Shown here: piece after piece, positions 38,968 to 47,229 of the stretch
How the letters are laid out: the number at the start of each line of letters is the position of its first letter
How positions within the stretch are numbered: position 1 is the first letter of the stretch
NCBI GenBank assembly: GCA_021732005.1
Contig: JAKFVT010000034.1
Coordinates: 114,720 to 178,719, forward strand
Direction: 5' to 3'
DNA from: Mycobacterium sp.
GTDB taxonomy: Bacteria; Actinomycetota; Actinomycetes; Mycobacteriales; Mycobacteriaceae
DNA length: 64,000 nt
Notes under the pieces: generated by a model
Database searches by the model: none
Told to the model about the DNA's origin: nothing
The model's input: the letters and a program-made list of their open reading frames with translations, nothing else
Made by a program: the position numbers and the translations under genes

Positions 38968-40079
38968 GCGCACCCGACGCTCTGGCTGACAGCTGGCGGG
39001 AGGCACGGCTGCCCGCGGCGGGTGTGCACCTGGACAGCGCCGCGTGTTCGCGGCAGAGCCTGGCGGCGATCGAGGCGGCGGCCGCACACGCCCGCCACGA
39101 GTCCGAGGTGGGCGGTTACGTCGCTGCGCAGGCGGCCGCTCCGGTGCTCGACGCCGGGCGCGCGGGTGTTGCGGTGTTGACCGGAATGTCCTCCAAGGAC
39201 GTCGTTTTCACCACCGGTTCCGGGAACGCACTGCAACTGCTGCTGGGCGTGTGGCCGATGGAGCGGACGGTGGCGTGCCTGCCCGGCGAGTACGGCCCCA
39301 ACCTGGTGGAGTTCAGTGCGCGCGGCTTCACCCGACAGGAGCTCCCCGTCGACAGTCTGGGCCGGGTCGACCCGGAGGCGGCCCGCAGCACCCTGGCCGA
39401 TGCGCCGCCGGCGATGGTTCACCTGACGGCGGTCGGCAGTCACCGCGGTGTCGTACAACCAGTCGCCGCGGTCGCGGAGGTGTGCCGGGAGATCGGCGTC
39501 CCGCTGATCGTCGATGCCGCGCAGGCGCTGGGCCACATCGACTGTGTGGTCGACGCGGATGCGGTCTACTCGTCGTCGCGCAAGTGGCTGGCGGGTCCGC
39601 GCGGGGTCGGAGTGCTGGCGGTGCGCCCCGCCCTGGCTGACCTGTTGCAATCTCCGCCGTGGGCAGGTGCGGTTTCGGCGTTGCAGTGCCTCGAGTTGGG
39701 TGAAGCCAATATTGCTGCGCGGGTGGGATTTTCGGTCGCGGTGGGGCAGCACCTCGCGGCTGGGCCGGAGACGGTACGCCAGCGGCTGACCGCGCTCGGA
39801 CGTCAGACCCGCACGATGCTTGCCGAGGTGCAGGGGTGGCGAGTGGTGGAACCCGAGGACGCGCCGACCGCGATCACCACGTTGGAGCCGACCGCCGGCG
39901 CCGATCCAGTCCAGGTGCGAGCCCGCCTGATCGACGAGCACGGCATTGTGACCACCGCGGCCGGAGTCGAGCGCGCCCCGCTGGAGTTGACGACGCCGGT
40001 GCTGCGGATCTCGCCGCACGTCGACGCCGGCACCGAAGACCTGGAGGCGCTGGTCGCCGCGCTGCGAGCGGTGACCTGA
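38964..40079 (+). CDS. egtE: PLP-dependent sulfoxide lyase EgtE
   Basis: A 371-residue aminotransferase class V-like enzyme that cleaves the hercynylcysteine sulfoxide to give ergothioneine. The PLP lysine is K207 ([12 protein letters not shown]) and the cofactor-ring Asp D184 ([11 protein letters not shown]). GTG start overlapping egtD by 4 bp. It ends the five-gene operon; the next gene is convergent six bases later, with no hairpin between. Confidence 0.95.
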   Translation: MSAPDALADSWREARLPAAGVHLDSAACSRQSLAAIEAAAAHARHESEVGGYVAAQAAAPVLDAGRAGVAVLTGMSSKDVVFTTGSGNALQLLLGVWPMERTVACLPGEYGPNLVEFSARGFTRQELPVDSLGRVDPEAARSTLADAPPAMVHLTAVGSHRGVVQPVAAVAEVCREIGVPLIVDAAQALGHIDCVVDADAVYSSSRKWLAGPRGVGVLAVRPALADLLQSPPWAGAVSALQCLELGEANIAARVGFSVAVGQHLAAGPETVRQRLTALGRQTRTMLAEVQGWRVVEPEDAPTAITTLEPTAGADPVQVRARLIDEHGIVTTAAGVERAPLELTTPVLRISPHVDAGTEDLEALVAALRAVT

Positions 40080-40085
40080 AGGGGC

Positions 40086-40646
40086 TCAGCGCAAGAACTC
40101 TTCGAAAGCGGTTCTGACCGACGGGGTCGAAGATCCGTTGGCGAGTTCGATGAGCGCCGCCTCCGCGATCGTGGCGGCCCACAGCTGCGCACTTTCCAAC
40201 GGATGCTGACGTCCCAATGATTCGAAGTCAGCTGATCCCTTCTGGGCGAATTCAGCATTGCGGCGGCTGATCTCCTGTGCCACAGCGGGTTCCGCGCGCG
40301 CCTCCAGGAGTAACGCCCGAATGCCGCGCTGCTGCAGGCAGGTGTCGAGGTAGACGCGTGCGCCGGCCATCAGTCGCTCGCGCCCGGGTGGGAGTCCGGC
40401 CATGGAAGCGTCGATGAGCTCGGCGATGCGGTCGTGGAACTCACGATGCAGGGCCAAGAGGTAGCTCGCCCGGTCCCCGAAATGGTGGAAGAAGCTGCCC
40501 TTCGACACACCTGCCTCGTCGACCAGAAGGTTCACGCTGAGCCCGGTGAGGCCGGTGCGCTCGGCAAGGCGCAGCCCCGATTCGATCAGCTTGGTCCGCG
40601 TCGCCTCGGCGGCGGCCTTGCGGCTGACTGCCTGTTGTGGTCGCAC
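40086..40646 (-). CDS. TetR-family regulator of the divergent hydrolase gene
   Basis: A 186-residue TetR protein. The helix-turn-helix is LSVNLLVDEAGVSKGSFFHHFG (about 30-51); the C-terminal part is of the TetR_C_6-like type. GTG 40646 lies seven bases after a TATCGT -10 element, implying a leaderless transcript. The promoter overlaps a perfect 16-bp palindrome (40670-40685) placed between this gene and the divergent alpha/beta hydrolase, so it probably represses both itself and the hydrolase. Confidence 0.85.
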   Translation of the reverse strand: MRPQQAVSRKAAAEATRTKLIESGLRLAERTGLTGLSVNLLVDEAGVSKGSFFHHFGDRASYLLALHREFHDRIAELIDASMAGLPPGRERLMAGARVYLDTCLQQRGIRALLLEARAEPAVAQEISRRNAEFAQKGSADFESLGRQHPLESAQLWAATIAEAALIELANGSSTPSVRTAFEEFLR

Positions 40647-40653
40647 GGATCCG

Positions 40654-40659
40654 ACGATA
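40654..40659 (-). promoter_or_regulatory. Probable -10 of the tetR gene
   Basis: TATCGT on the minus strand, seven bases before the GTG start of the TetR gene, which implies transcription starts at or next to the start codon. The operator palindrome lies 10 bases upstream, overlapping the expected -35 region. Confidence 0.4.
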
Positions 40660-40669
40660 GCATCTATTA

Positions 40670-40685
40670 GACCGACCGGTCGGTC
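40670..40685. promoter_or_regulatory. TetR operator, perfect 16-bp palindrome
   Basis: GACCGACCGGTCGGTC is a perfect inverted repeat in the 55-bp gap between the TetR gene and the divergent hydrolase. Its half-site GACCGACC is typical of TetR operators in actinobacteria. It is 16 bases upstream of the hydrolase ATG and overlaps the presumed promoters of both genes. Confidence 0.75.
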
Positions 40686-40701
40686 AATGAAAGGACGAAC
40701 G

Positions 40702-41499
40702 ATGCCTACACTCGCAACCCGCGTGGGTCCGGTGGCGTACTCCGATGACGGCACCGGACCCGTCGTCGTGCTGCTGCACGCTGTCCTGCACGACCGCCGC
40801 GACTTCGATGCGATTACGCCCGACCTCCTGCGGCACTGCCGGGTAATTGCCGTCGACTGGCCCGGGCATGGCGAGTCGCCCGCGCCGGCGTCGACTCCGA
40901 GCGCAGCGCTGTACGCGGACGCCCTGGAGGATCTGGTTGCGGCCCTCGACCTCCCACCTGCGGTGTTCATCGGCAACTCGGTCGGCGGATATTGCGCGGC
41001 GCGGCTGGCCATCACGAATCCGGCTCGGGTGGCCGGCCTGGTGCTGGTCGACACCGGCGGCTTCCTCGGCGGCCCGCTGACCAACCTTTATTGCCGCGTG
41101 CTGGGGATGCCCGCGGTGATGCGCCGGGTGCTCCCGCGCTTCGTGCGCCGCTATCTGCGGGCGCAGAGCGACAACGACCAGGCGGTGCTACGGCGTGTCA
41201 CCGCCCGCGCCCGTACGGCTGCGGGCGTGCGTCTGACCGCCGCGTTGTGGCGCAGCTTCGCCACCCCGGATGGCGATCTGCGTGGCCGCGTCGGACATAT
41301 CGCTGTGCCCACCCTGATCGTCTGGGGCGCCCACGACACCGCGATCCCGCTGCGGTTCGGGCGTGCCACGCACCGGCTCATTGCGGGATCACGTCTGGAA
41401 GTGCTTGCCAGCGGCCATGTGCCGTTCTCCTCGCAACCGCAGCGGTTCCTGGATGTGGTGGAACCCTTCCTGCGGACTCAGCTGTGTAGCTCGCGGTAG
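40702..41499 (+). CDS. Alpha/beta-fold hydrolase
   Basis: A 265-residue hydrolase. The nucleophile is S93 (FIGNSVGGYC), the acid probably the Asp of WGAHDTAIP (about 213-221) and the base the His of ASGHVPF near 241. A mobile cap lies between about 120 and 190. The substrate is unknown; control by the divergent TetR suggests induction by a small hydrophobic molecule. ATG 40702 has AAGGA at 40690-40695; an ATG at 40687 lies inside the operator edge and has no ribosome site. Confidence 0.82.
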   Translation: MPTLATRVGPVAYSDDGTGPVVVLLHAVLHDRRDFDAITPDLLRHCRVIAVDWPGHGESPAPASTPSAALYADALEDLVAALDLPPAVFIGNSVGGYCAARLAITNPARVAGLVLVDTGGFLGGPLTNLYCRVLGMPAVMRRVLPRFVRRYLRAQSDNDQAVLRRVTARARTAAGVRLTAALWRSFATPDGDLRGRVGHIAVPTLIVWGAHDTAIPLRFGRATHRLIAGSRLEVLASGHVPFSSQPQRFLDVVEPFLRTQLCSSR

Positions 41500-41526
41500 G
41501 CGTCGATTGCCCCGAACAGATCGGCG

Positions 41527-42627
41527 TCAGGCGGCCAGGGCCGTCTGGCTGCTCGGGGCGGCCAGACGGCCGCTCACCGACAGGTACTGGCCGCGCTGCC
41601 AGGCCTCCATGAAGCCGTCCAATGGAACGGCCAGGCCCTTTCCGCCCGTCCCGCCGGAGTCGTTGATGTAGATGACGTCTTTGGTCTCGTTGATCCCGAG
41701 CACCGTGATGGCGTGGTTGGCGGTACCGAACCGCCTCGCGCTATGTGAGCCGCCGATCGCCTCGGCCCAGATCCGGTTGTTCACGGCAACCAGAACGGAG
41801 TTGGTGGTCAGCGCTGTCTTCAAGTTGGCCAATGCCAGATCGCCCTGGCTCTTGGTGTAGGTGGTCATCGTCGCGTCAACGCCGTGGTTCTCCATCAGCG
41901 CCATGCTGTCCACGTAGTAGACGTACTCGTCGGCCACCGGGTCGTAGATGTTGCCCGTCCGCGGGATGTACCTGTTCAGCAGGTCCTTCCAGACCGAACC
42001 GGAGCTCCGCGCGGACAGATAGCTGGGGGTGTCCTTGGCTTCTTGGACGATGTCCGACCAGGTGGGCATGCCACCCGCGCCCTTGAGTTGCCCGATCACC
42101 ATGGCGGTCGAGGACAGCACGCAGGTGTTGTTGTCGCCCTGGGAGATGAAGTACTGGACGTTCTGCAGGGGATTGCCGTACACCACGTCACCCGGTGCCG
42201 GCGGGTCTCGCAGCGGTGTTGTGGCAGTTGATGACTCATTCGCCGACGTCGGAGTGGGTCGAACGGTCAACCGGCCCAAGTCGCGGCCGACGGTCGTCAG
42301 CGCATCCTGTACCGCACGGACCACCGCGGCCGGTGTCGGGAGCGAGGGCAGCGTCGGAAGGCGACGCTGCGCAACGGCTGACGCGACCGGTGCAGCTGCC
42401 GGCGTCTTCGCGATGGTGCGGGACTTGTTCGTATCAGCGGCTTTTGCGGTGCGCAGCGAGGCCGACGTGCGCGCACTCGACGCGGACGTCGAGCTCACCG
42501 AGGAGTGGTTGGAGTCGGCCGGCGCGGCCGACGCCACCGGGCTGGCGCCCGCCAGCAGTATTCCCACGCCGACGGCCAGCCCGCAGGCTGCGAGGGTCAA
42601 GGGGGCGAGTCGCCTGATCCGATTCAT
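41527..42627 (-). CDS. Secreted C39-like cysteine peptidase family protein
   Basis: A 366-residue exported protein. A signal peptide (about 1-35) is followed by a Ser/Thr/Ala-rich linker to about residue 140 and then a papain-like peptidase C39_2 domain. The catalytic set looks complete: C169 (DNNTCVLSSTAM), H305 (ANHAITVLGI) and N322/D323 (INDSGG). The mature enzyme would work outside the cytoplasmic membrane; its substrate is unknown. No ABC exporter or bacteriocin precursor is adjacent. A paralogue lies directly upstream (42653-44026) with a 25-bp gap. Confidence 0.75.
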   Translation of the reverse strand: MNRIRRLAPLTLAACGLAVGVGILLAGASPVASAAPADSNHSSVSSTSASSARTSASLRTAKAADTNKSRTIAKTPAAAPVASAVAQRRLPTLPSLPTPAAVVRAVQDALTTVGRDLGRLTVRPTPTSANESSTATTPLRDPPAPGDVVYGNPLQNVQYFISQGDNNTCVLSSTAMVIGQLKGAGGMPTWSDIVQEAKDTPSYLSARSSGSVWKDLLNRYIPRTGNIYDPVADEYVYYVDSMALMENHGVDATMTTYTKSQGDLALANLKTALTTNSVLVAVNNRIWAEAIGGSHSARRFGTANHAITVLGINETKDVIYINDSGGTGGKGLAVPLDGFMEAWQRGQYLSVSGRLAAPSSQTALAA

Positions 42628-42652
42628 ACTCCGGCTCTCCGGTTCCGTAGCC

Positions 42653-44026
42653 TCAGGCCGCCAGTGCGAGATCGGCTTGTGTCAGGGGTTGGCCCGCCGC
42701 GGCCGCCAACGGGCGAGTGGCGATACCGAGCGGGTAGTTGGGCTCCCAAGCCTTCATGAAGTCGGTCAACGACATCGCCCGGTTCTGGCCGTCGGCGCCC
42801 CACGCGGCGTCATTGAGGAAGATCTGGTCCGTCTGCGTGTTCATGCCGAGGACAACGACAAGGTGGTTCGTCGGGTCCGTGTCATCCAGAATGGGGGTCT
42901 TGATGGTGACGAGGACGACCGAACCGGCGGTGAGTGCCGCTGCCATATTGGTCAGGGCCACGTCGGCCTTGGTCTTGGGGAAGTACGTCGTCGAGACGTT
43001 GATCCCGTTACCGCTCGTACTGAGCAGCTCCAAGGCGTCGCCGGTCCACACCCAGTCGGTGCCGTTGTCCAGGTACATCTTCCGATATTGGCCGGTGGCG
43101 CGGCCGTTGACGAACAGTTGCCGGTCGACGCTGTCGGTGATCTTGGCTTTGGCGATCCAGTCCGCAATATTCGGCATCGTTCCGATCAGCTGACCCGCTG
43201 CCATCACCACAGCCGCCAGACCGGAGGTCCGCACTCCGTCAGTGACCCAGTACCCCTTGGTGACATCCGGGTTGCCGATGATCGTCGGAACGGCGGGATT
43301 GTCCAGGTCGACGTAGATGGCCGCATCTGCGGTGGTGATTCCGGATACGCCCAGCTGCACCGCAACTGAACGCAGCGCGTTCTGTACCACGCCGAGAGGT
43401 CCGTGCAGCTTGGCCGCGGTGCCATTGTCGGCGACGATCGTGAACTCATCCATGATGGCGCCCGCGGGCAGCGTGCTATTGGGCGTGTACGTGTAGGCAC
43501 CCGTCACCGGGTCCAGAACAACCGAGCCGTTGCTCGGCTGGTCGCCGATCGAGTACTTGAGCGTGAAACCGTTGTTGCTCTTGCCGATAACGGTGCCCGA
43601 CACGGCGCCGCCGGCGCCTGGAGTCTGGGTGCCCGATTCGATCGACGGTGCCTTGTTGGCGAAAATGTAGTTGAGCTGACGCATCAACGCCTGCACCGGG
43701 TTCAGCGTCGGTGTCGCGGCGGCCGCGGTGACGGGGGCTGTCGGCGTCGCCCGGCTGGTGCGGGTGCTCCGGTTTGTCGCGTCAGTTCGCGCGGGTCCGG
43801 TCTTGGCCGCAACCGATGCGCGCCGACTGGAGGCGACGCCATGCTTCGACGACGTCGCGTTGCCCGCGCTCGATGTCCCGCCACCCGTGGATGACGAGCC
43901 GGTGTCAGCGGTCGCGACCGCTGTGCCCGCCAACAGCGCGGCACCCAAGCCGAGCGCGACGAGGCCTGCGATCAGCCATGCATACAAGGTGGCGCACTGA
44001 GGCACCATCGATTTCCCGGTCAGCAC
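42653..44026 (-). CDS. Secreted C39-like paralogue with VCBS-type domain and lost catalytic Cys
   Basis: A 457-residue exported protein. After a membrane or signal segment (about 14-40) comes a Ser/Thr/Ala-rich linker, then a VCBS/cadherin-like repeat (about 138-208: SGTVIGKSNNGFTL, GSVVLDPVTGAYTYTPN) and a C39-like domain. Aligned on the shared GQL motif, the catalytic Cys of the neighbour is replaced by S268 (VRTSGLAAVVMAAGQL), while H388 (TNHLVVVLGM) and the following LNDAA are kept. It is probably not a cysteine peptidase; a binding or scaffold role is possible. GTG 44026 has GAGGGG upstream; ATG 44008 is an alternative. The 164-bp gap after the start shows no clear feature. Confidence 0.7.
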   Translation of the reverse strand: MLTGKSMVPQCATLYAWLIAGLVALGLGAALLAGTAVATADTGSSSTGGGTSSAGNATSSKHGVASSRRASVAAKTGPARTDATNRSTRTSRATPTAPVTAAAATPTLNPVQALMRQLNYIFANKAPSIESGTQTPGAGGAVSGTVIGKSNNGFTLKYSIGDQPSNGSVVLDPVTGAYTYTPNSTLPAGAIMDEFTIVADNGTAAKLHGPLGVVQNALRSVAVQLGVSGITTADAAIYVDLDNPAVPTIIGNPDVTKGYWVTDGVRTSGLAAVVMAAGQLIGTMPNIADWIAKAKITDSVDRQLFVNGRATGQYRKMYLDNGTDWVWTGDALELLSTSGNGINVSTTYFPKTKADVALTNMAAALTAGSVVLVTIKTPILDDTDPTNHLVVVLGMNTQTDQIFLNDAAWGADGQNRAMSLTDFMKAWEPNYPLGIATRPLAAAAGQPLTQADLALAA

Positions 44027-44190
44027 TGCGTCCCCTCGGCCCCGACTCCGATAAAGCACTGCAGGCGTCTGGTGTTCCAACGCCGAGAGACAGCTTAGGG
44101 GGAGGTGCGGGAATTCATTTGCTAGATCGGGAAACTCGGGCGGAATACTGTGTAACCGCAAATTCTTTGCGCGGGCAGCTCCGGCGGCGC

Positions 44191-44868
44191 TCAGCCCGAC
44201 TTGTGGGCGCTGAGCAAGTAGGCCGGCATCATCAGCCGGCCCTTCGTGTCGAGTTCGAACGGCATCGCACCCTCGGGCATGTCGGCGAACGCGGGCTTGT
44301 GGGAGTGGATCTTCGCCGGCCGGATGTCGTCGATCACGAAGTACTTCGACACCGCGGCGCGCAGCTCGTCCTCGTCGACCTCGTTGGGCTTGGTCTCGAG
44401 GTGCGGCGGGAAGGCACCCTTTGCGAAGACCAGCACATAGAGCTGCGCCCCGGGTGCGGCCGCCCGATGGATCGCACTGAGGTAGGCGTCGCGGGCGTCG
44501 ACCGGCAGCGAATGGAACAGCGTGCTGTCGATGATCGTGGCGAACCGCTCGTCGTATCCGGTGAAGGAGGTGATGTCGGTGCACACGAAGGTCACGTTGC
44601 TCAGGCCGCGCTGACGGGCGGCCTCGGTCGCCGCCGCGATCGCCGTGGGCGACACATCGATACCGACGACGGTGGCGCCCGTCGCCGCGACGGCCAACGC
44701 GAGTTCAGCGTGCCCGCAGCCGGCGTCCAGCACATGACCGCTGATCTTTCCGTCCCGGACCAGAGCCGCCAGTTCGGGCTGCGGCTCACCGATGTTCCAC
44801 GGCGGCGGCCCGGCGAAGTCGCCTTCCTCTTTATAGGCGCCGTCCCAATCCATCACCTCAGAGTCCAT
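44191..44868 (-). CDS. Class I SAM-dependent methyltransferase (Rv3699-like)
   Basis: A 225-residue methyltransferase with the SAM motif VLDAGCGHAEL (about 46-56) and the acidic loop VVGIDVSP. A conserved N-terminal tract GPPPWNIGEPQPEL precedes the fold, resembling thiopurine- or thiol-type methyltransferases such as Rv2560-neighbour families; substrate unknown. ATG 44868 with GAGG upstream is preferred; ATG 44853 is possible. It lies 27 bases downstream of the GCS2-family gene and may be co-transcribed with it. Confidence 0.75.
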   Translation of the reverse strand: MDSEVMDWDGAYKEEGDFAGPPPWNIGEPQPELAALVRDGKISGHVLDAGCGHAELALAVAATGATVVGIDVSPTAIAAATEAARQRGLSNVTFVCTDITSFTGYDERFATIIDSTLFHSLPVDARDAYLSAIHRAAAPGAQLYVLVFAKGAFPPHLETKPNEVDEDELRAAVSKYFVIDDIRPAKIHSHKPAFADMPEGAMPFELDTKGRLMMPAYLLSAHKSG

Positions 44869-44895
44869 GTCCCTCAACCTACAAGGACCCGTCCG

Positions 44896-46374
44896 TCACT
44901 CGGTGATGTCCCAGGTGTGCACGGGTTCGTTGCTGTGCATCAGGGTGCAGTAGCGCCGCAGCATCTCGGCCAGTGCCTGTGGTCGTGTCATGCCTCGACC
45001 CTGCAGCGCCTGCACCGTCGCGATCTGCCATACCGACCCGTTGCGTCCGGTCTTCGCGCGGCCCTCGATCACGCCGAGATAGCGGTCGCGTACTTCGGTG
45101 GCCACGCCCCAGCGGCGCAGGCCTTCATCGGCCATCGGCAGCAGGGTGCGCAGCACCAGCTCGTCAGGTGTGATCTCGCCGAGCCCTGGCCAGTAGAGCC
45201 GGGCGTCCATGCCCTGCCGAGCAGATTCGATGAAGTTGTCATGTGCCGCAGTGAAACTCATCTTCGTCCACAGCGGGCGGTCTTCTTCGGCAAGTACTCG
45301 CAAGGCGCCGTAGTAGAACGCCGAGTTGGCCATCATGTCGACGACCGTGGGTCCGGCCGGCAACACTCGATTCTCCACGCGCAGGTGCGGCCGACCGTTC
45401 ACGACGTCGTAGACCGGGCGGTTCCAGCGGTACACCGTCCCGTTGTGCAGCCGCAGTTCGGACAGTGCCGGCGTGCGGCCGGCCGCGAGCTCGGCGACTG
45501 GGTCCTCGTCGGACATCTCGGGCAGCAAGGACGGGAAGTAGCGGACGTTCTCTTCGAACAGGTCGAAGATCGAGGTGATCCACCGCTCCCCGAACCACAC
45601 TCGTGGACGCACGCCCTGCGCCTTGAGTTCGTCGGGCCGGGTGTCGGTCGCCTGGGCGAAGAGTTCGATGCGGGTCTCGGCCCACAACTGGTGGCCGAAG
45701 AAATACGGCGAATTGGCACCGAGGGCCAGCTGCGGGCCGGCCAGCACCTGAGCGGCGTTCCAATTGGCCGCGAAGTCGGCAGGGGACACCTGCAGGTGCA
45801 ATTGCATACTGGTGCAGGCAGATTCAGGGGCGATGGACTCCGCGTGCATGCTCAGCCGCTCGGGCCCGGTGATGTCGATGAGGATGTCCTCGCCACGGGC
45901 GGTGAAGATCGAATCGTTGAGTGCCTGATAACGCAGCGACGGACTCATCCAGTGGCCGGTCAGGTGCTCGGGCATCAGCGTCGGCAGGATGCCGATCATC
46001 ACGATGTGCGCGTCGTCGGTGTTGGCCTTCGTCTCGGCCGCATTCAGGCTCGCGCGGACCTCGGCCTCCAGCTCCAGTGCCGTCCGACCGGGCAGAGGCC
46101 GCGGCGGGACGTTGAATTCGATGTTGTAGGCGCCCAATTCGGTCTGGTAGGCCGGATCGGCTATCGCGGCCAGGACCTCCTGGTTCGACATCGCCGGCTG
46201 GTAGTCATCGGTGACCAGGTTGCACTCGATCTCCATCCCGGTCAGCGGTCGGTCGAACTCGAAGCTGGATTGGGCCAGCATGGTTTCGAACACGTCCAGG
46301 CACAACTGGACCTTGCGCCGGTACTGCTGCCGATGCGCCCGGTTGAAGGTGGCGTGCTTGACCTCGTCGCCCAT
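44896..46374 (-). CDS. GCS2-family glutamate-cysteine-ligase-like protein (Rv3698-like)
   Basis: A 492-residue protein of the glutamate-cysteine ligase family 2 (ATP-grasp-like carboxylate-amine ligase). TGMEIECNLV near residue 45-54 and GAYNIEFNVPPRPL are the glutamate-binding strands, ESACTSMQLHLQV and HLRVENRVLPAGPT further family motifs. It is distinct from EgtA in this window and mycobacteria use mycothiol rather than glutathione, so the true substrate is uncertain. Forms a likely operon with the two methyltransferases on either side. Confidence 0.8.
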   Translation of the reverse strand: MGDEVKHATFNRAHRQQYRRKVQLCLDVFETMLAQSSFEFDRPLTGMEIECNLVTDDYQPAMSNQEVLAAIADPAYQTELGAYNIEFNVPPRPLPGRTALELEAEVRASLNAAETKANTDDAHIVMIGILPTLMPEHLTGHWMSPSLRYQALNDSIFTARGEDILIDITGPERLSMHAESIAPESACTSMQLHLQVSPADFAANWNAAQVLAGPQLALGANSPYFFGHQLWAETRIELFAQATDTRPDELKAQGVRPRVWFGERWITSIFDLFEENVRYFPSLLPEMSDEDPVAELAAGRTPALSELRLHNGTVYRWNRPVYDVVNGRPHLRVENRVLPAGPTVVDMMANSAFYYGALRVLAEEDRPLWTKMSFTAAHDNFIESARQGMDARLYWPGLGEITPDELVLRTLLPMADEGLRRWGVATEVRDRYLGVIEGRAKTGRNGSVWQIATVQALQGRGMTRPQALAEMLRRYCTLMHSNEPVHTWDITE

Positions 46375-46421
46375 GGGGTCGATGCAACCGGTTCAGCCCA
46401 AGCTGCGCAAGCAAATCGCCA

Positions 46422-47168
46422 TCAACCGCGCCGCCGCGCCCGCAGAACCTGCCGATCGAACGGGTTCGTGCTGACCTCCACCTCGACGCCGGCATGGGCG
46501 CCGAGCGCGCGCAGCGCCGACGGGCTGTAGGAGCGCAGCGAGCTGACCAGACCGTCGTGCACGAACGGCCACCACGCCAGTGGCGCCATCGCCGCCAGCT
46601 TGGCGATGTGCAGAAGCGAGGGCATCCGGGGCAGATCGATGATCAGGAGTTCGTGGGCCACCCGGGTGCCTTCGGCGAGAACTCGGGCGGCCTGGACGGG
46701 CGGTAGATGGTGAAACGACAACGCGAACACGGCCAGGTCGAACGAGCCGTCGTCGGCGTCGATCGCGGTCGCGTCGATGGTGCGCACGGTGGCGCGCGGA
46801 TGTTCACCGAGATCAGATGCCGCGATGGCCGCCACCGACTCGGCGTTGACGTCGGAGACCGTGAGGTGGGCGGTCGGATGCTGCTCGAGGACCCGGCGCG
46901 ACAGTGCCCCATGACCGGCGCCGAGTTCCAGGATGGTCGGGTCGACGACGTCGGCGACCTCGCGCAGCACCAGTTCGGCGTTGCGGTCGTGTTCCCCGAA
47001 CAGGTTGCCGATCACGTCCAGCGCCGTGACGATGCCGCGCTTGACCTCGTCGTCGACGTCGTCGCGGTCGAGGTATTCCGGACGGTCGGTCTCCAGCAGG
47101 CGATCCAGACACGACGCGTCCGGGCCGCCCCGTGGCATGTCGGCGATGTCGATGATCTCGGATGCCAT
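46422..47168 (-). CDS. Class I SAM-dependent methyltransferase (Rv3697-region)
   Basis: A 248-residue methyltransferase. The SAM site ILELGAGHGALSRRVLE lies at about 79-95 and FDLAVFALSFHHL (about 143-155) is motif IV/V. A C-terminal hydrophobic stretch (IAKLAAMAPLAWWPF) suggests membrane contact or a lipid-like substrate. ATG 47168 is preferred; further in-frame ATGs at 47177 and 47180 exist. It is divergent from glpK with a 61-bp gap and followed after 47 bp by the GCS2-family gene. Confidence 0.75.
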   Translation of the reverse strand: MASEIIDIADMPRGGPDASCLDRLLETDRPEYLDRDDVDDEVKRGIVTALDVIGNLFGEHDRNAELVLREVADVVDPTILELGAGHGALSRRVLEQHPTAHLTVSDVNAESVAAIAASDLGEHPRATVRTIDATAIDADDGSFDLAVFALSFHHLPPVQAARVLAEGTRVAHELLIIDLPRMPSLLHIAKLAAMAPLAWWPFVHDGLVSSLRSYSPSALRALGAHAGVEVEVSTNPFDRQVLRARRRG

Positions 47169-47229
47169 GTAGGCCATCATGGACGAAAGGTCGGCTGCAT
47201 CAGCAGCATCGCACGTCAGAGGAGCACCG

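Noticed and set aside
38964..40079. EgtE as a general cysteine desulfurase or kynureninase
   Set aside because: The PLP-enzyme fold alone would allow this, but the 4-bp overlap with egtD and order egtABCDE make EgtE the clear choice.
43774..46530. A 918-codon open frame on the plus strand
   Set aside because: It is antisense to the C39-like, methyltransferase and GCS2-family genes, which have clear homology; long antisense frames are expected at this GC content and its composition (His/Arg/Gly-rich) matches a shadow.
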